Of a DNA stretch of 64,000 nt, positions 61,792 through 64,000 are shown piece after piece. Source of the DNA: Jeotgalibacillus salarius (lineage in GTDB: Bacteria; Bacillota; Bacilli; Bacillales; Jeotgalibacillaceae); contig NZ_SORX01000001.1 in NCBI RefSeq assembly GCF_004405125.1, forward strand, positions 1-64,000, in the 5' to 3' direction. Position 1 is the stretch's first letter. Every line of letters starts with the position of its first letter. The translations under genes were made by a program, and so were the position numbers. A model generated the notes under the pieces. That model was not told where the DNA came from. It saw nothing but the letters and a program-made list of their open reading frames with translations, and made no database searches.

Positions 61792-62616
61792 TCAGCCATA
61801 TATACCTTCAAGAATCGATCTGATTCCAATCAGGACCAGAATCAATCTGAGAACGATAACCAATTTGTCAGACTGTATCCGCTGATTCATCCAGGCACCG
61901 AGCTTTGCTCCAAACCATGCACCAGGTGCAAGCAGCGCAACATATAGCCAGTCCACATTTCCGAGTGAAATATGGGAAGCTGAGCCCAGGAGCGCAGACA
62001 GGAATACCATAAGCATTGAAGTTCCAACAGCTACATGAGGCGGGAATAAAAAAGCGATGATCATGATAGGAACCATGACGGACCCTCCTCCAATGCCAAA
62101 TAAACCTGATGCGAAACCTACCGCAAATGCTGCAATGATGCCTGCAACCGGTGGAAATCCATAAGTCCATTGTACGCCCTGCGGATCAGTAAAATGACGT
62201 TGATACGAAGCCTGACTGAACTTTCCAAATGGTTTTATTTTGTTTCTTATTAAAAGGATAAAAGCTAAAAAGATCATAAAAAATCCAAAGTAGAGATGAA
62301 AAGAATCCAGTGTCAGATATTGATTAATATAAGAGCCGAATATAGCACCCGGGCCACTCCCTGCAAAAAATAGAAGTCCACTTTTCACATCGACTGTTTT
62401 AGTTTTCAAATAAGCCAGCGTCGAGGATAACCCGGTAAAAATCATCACGACAAGAGAAATCCCAACAGCTGTCTGAGGGGTAATGCCTTCTATCCACATC
62501 AGTGCCGGTCCAAAAAACAATAAGGCCGGAACCACAATCACTCCGCCACCAAGTCCGATAAGCGAACCGATTGCACCCGCTGCGAGCCCGATTAAAGGCA
62601 GTAATATCCATTCCAT
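61792..62616 (-). CDS. yunE: TauE/SafE-family sulfite/organo-anion exporter (YunE)
   Basis: 274 residues with ~8 helices; GLAAGAIGSLIGLGGGVIVVP and GFASGLFGIGGGSVMVPIM are the paired family motifs. The substrate may be sulfite or an organosulfonate. Start chosen at MEWILLPLIG by family length; two upstream ATGs are possible. 17 bp after yunF. Confidence 0.85.
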   Translation of the reverse strand: MEWILLPLIGLAAGAIGSLIGLGGGVIVVPALLFFGPALMWIEGITPQTAVGISLVVMIFTGLSSTLAYLKTKTVDVKSGLLFFAGSGPGAIFGSYINQYLTLDSFHLYFGFFMIFLAFILLIRNKIKPFGKFSQASYQRHFTDPQGVQWTYGFPPVAGIIAAFAVGFASGLFGIGGGSVMVPIMIIAFLFPPHVAVGTSMLMVFLSALLGSASHISLGNVDWLYVALLAPGAWFGAKLGAWMNQRIQSDKLVIVLRLILVLIGIRSILEGIYG

Positions 62617-62632
62617 TTTATTCATTCCAATC

Positions 62633-63478
62633 TTAAAATAAATCAAGCTGGCGAGGTGCTAATCCTCCGTAATCTAATCCTAAAAGATCGATCATCAGCT
62701 TCGCATTAGAAGCTGCATGACCACCGGAATTATTATTAAACAGCACATACACTTTATCGGATTGCCGTTCCAATTTGTGAAGGACAGATACAAGATCCTC
62801 GAGTTCTCTCTGAGTATAATCATAAAGATAGCGCACCTCACGCCAGCTGTTTTCATTCCCTTTTTTCGTCCATCCGGCAGTATTTCTGCCATGTAATCTG
62901 AAAACAGTTGTTCTATGCGTGCTTTCAGCGATAAGAGGAATTGAGCCTTCACCTGCCTGTGGTTCGTCACAGACACTGTGAATAAGCTCCTCATCTTTCA
63001 AGAACTGAAGTGTTCGCGCCCGAAATTCATCTGTATACCAGGTCTGATTTCTGAATTCAATTGCAAGTGGAAGTCCTTCCAGCTGCTTTTTACAATATCT
63101 TATGTAGTCAACATTATGTTTCTGACAGTCAAACCACGGCGGGAATTGCAGAAGGACAACACCAAGTTTATCTGCTTCGATCAAAGGAATCAGTGACAAC
63201 CGGAATGCATGAAACATTTCTTCACGCGATTCAAAAGGATTTTCACCGCGCAGGTGGCCTGTCATTCCCTGATACGCTTTGACGATAAATTTAAATGAAG
63301 CAGGTGTTTCTGCTATCCATTTTTTCATATTACGTTCGGGTTGTACCGCGTAAAAAGAGGCATCAAGTTCCACGATTGGAAAATGCCCGGCGTAGTCTTT
63401 CAGCTTATCCTGTTTTGATGAATGTTCGTCATATACATCAGGATGGTCACCCCATCCTGTTAATCCAATATAAATCAC
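62633..63478 (-). CDS. yunF: DUF72 TIM-barrel protein (YunF-like)
   Basis: 281 residues, DUF72: IYIGLTGWGDHPDVYD at the start, FKFIVKAYQGMTG, VVLLQFPPWF, AIEFRNQTWY and VYVLFNNNSGGHAASNA. A TIM barrel of unknown function. The GTG at 63478 has AGGTGAT upstream; an ATG two bases before is out of frame. First gene of the yunF-yunE-yunD run. Confidence 0.88.
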   Translation of the reverse strand: MIYIGLTGWGDHPDVYDEHSSKQDKLKDYAGHFPIVELDASFYAVQPERNMKKWIAETPASFKFIVKAYQGMTGHLRGENPFESREEMFHAFRLSLIPLIEADKLGVVLLQFPPWFDCQKHNVDYIRYCKKQLEGLPLAIEFRNQTWYTDEFRARTLQFLKDEELIHSVCDEPQAGEGSIPLIAESTHRTTVFRLHGRNTAGWTKKGNENSWREVRYLYDYTQRELEDLVSVLHKLERQSDKVYVLFNNNSGGHAASNAKLMIDLLGLDYGGLAPRQLDLF

Positions 63479-63504
63479 ATGATCACCTGCTTATGACCGT
63501 TCTA

Positions 63505-63519
63505 ATACAATGATTGTAT
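63505..63519. promoter_or_regulatory. 15-bp palindrome at the yunF promoter
   Basis: ATACAAT-G-ATTGTAT. On the minus strand it provides an extended -10 TGATACAAT for yunF, so it may be an operator or simply part of the promoter. Confidence 0.4.
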
Positions 63520-63599
63520 CACAGTTAAGTGCCCGCGTAGCGATCAACATATCGTATGAGATGACCCCGGTATACAAATAAAAAACAGATATTTACATA

Positions 63600-63613
63600 A
63601 GTAAGCGTTACCA
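63600..63613. promoter_or_regulatory. cre-like site upstream of brnQ
   Basis: AGTAAGCGTTACCA, close to the CcpA consensus TGWAANCGNTNWCA (mismatches at two positions). It lies 118 bp before brnQ. Confidence 0.45.
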
Positions 63614-63731
63614 TAAAAAATGATTGGATAAATACATTAAACGCTATTGTGCTGCGCTTGGATTCTTGTTAGGGTTATTTCTATTACATCAACGCCTCTT
63701 ATTTAAGAAGGCAATGGAAAGGAACACACAT

Positions 63732-64000
63732 ATGCAACAGAAGATCTCATTTTCAACTTATATTATAATCGGTACTATGCTTTTCGGTCTATTTTTCGGA
63801 GCGGGAAATTTAATTTTTCCAATCCAGCTCGGACAGCTTGCCGGAACATCATTTTGGCCAGCACTGATCGGTTTTCTTGTAACCGCCATTGGGCTTCCAC
63901 TATTGGGTATTCTTGCAATCGGACTATCAGGGAGCAAAGGACTTCATGACTTAGCCAGTCGAGTTCATCCTCTTTTCGGTACAGTTTTCGCACTCATTCT
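63732..64000 (+). CDS. brnQ: branched-chain amino acid transporter BrnQ, truncated by the window edge
   Basis: The first ~89 codons of a gene running off the right edge. TYIIIGTMLFGLFFGAGNLI near the start is the LIVCS/BrnQ signature (first helix); at least two more helices follow. A Na+- or H+-coupled carrier of leucine, isoleucine and valine. AAAGGAA lies about 8 bases before ATG 63732. A cre-like site lies upstream. Confidence 0.88.
   Translation, partial: MQQKISFSTYIIIGTMLFGLFFGAGNLIFPIQLGQLAGTSFWPALIGFLVTAIGLPLLGILAIGLSGSKGLHDLASRVHPLFGTVFALI

Noticed and set aside
1-64000. Insertion sequences, prophage or integrative elements
   Set aside because: No transposase, integrase or phage gene and no flanking target duplications were seen.

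Overview
The window (about 42% G+C by eye) looks like a chromosomal segment of a spore-forming member of the Bacillales. Strong purine-rich ribosome binding sites precede almost every gene. The gene order is the conserved yug-mrp-yui-yum-yut-yun block known from Bacillus subtilis, with sporulation genes (kapB, kapD, yunB). The large number of Na+-linked systems (Mrp antiporter, two NSS transporters, NhaC-type and YuiF transporters) suggests a salt- or alkali-tolerant relative. The genus cannot be fixed from sequence alone; a Jeotgalibacillus- or Planococcaceae-like organism is a guess.

Layout. 1-250: tandem promoters and leader of an rRNA operon that runs off the left edge on the minus strand. 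251-6603: EamA permease, MgtC, tRNA-Ala(GGC), a K+ channel (yugO type), yugN, pgi, an iron alcohol dehydrogenase and yuzA. 6693-12395: a catabolic cluster (glutamate dehydrogenase, rocD, rocA) with a divergent regulator that looks like RocR but has lost the sigma-54 activation residues. 12633-19442: yugI and three tandem, large, membrane-anchored paralogues of unknown function, the most novel locus here. 19608-28274: NSS transporter, yugE, patB, cyclophilin lipoprotein, kapB, kapD, MFS permease and pbpD. 28618-35287: yufK and the complete mrpABCDEFG operon. 35284-42240: DUF2188 protein, thioesterase, yuiF, yuiE, yuiD, a BtuF-like protein, yuiC, yuiB and the tiny yuiA. 42641-50791: Nudix hydrolase, yumB (with a Rex-type operator), yumC, NAD(P)-binding protein, Fe-S proteins (yutM, yutI), yuzB, yutJ and yuzD. 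50864-54499: D-2-hydroxyacid dehydrogenase, yutF, yutE, DUF3055 protein, yutD and a small lipoprotein. 54517-58430: a metPS-like NSS transporter with its 36-residue subunit, and a lysine-riboswitch-controlled NhaC-type transporter. 58460-63478: yunB, an HD-GYP protein, yunD, yunE and yunF. 63732-end: truncated brnQ.

How it fits together. The roc cluster converts arginine/ornithine/proline-derived intermediates to glutamate and 2-oxoglutarate. Mrp and the other cation-coupled carriers maintain Na+/H+ homeostasis and use the Na+ gradient. YumB, YumC, YutJ, YutM and YutI form a redox/Fe-S group. Most genes are in short units separated by clear intrinsic terminators, several shared by convergent genes.

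Between genes there are six copies of a ~130-bp bcr-like interspersed repeat, some with compensatory changes at their ends, and two unrelated arrays of 21-bp short repeats immediately downstream of stop codons. Besides the tandem paralogue trio, the items most worth checking are the degenerate RocR-like regulator with an operator-like inverted repeat in the rocA promoter, the rocA-rocD intergenic helix, the repeat families and the genes below the usual ORF length cut-off (yuiA, metS, a 55-aa protein).
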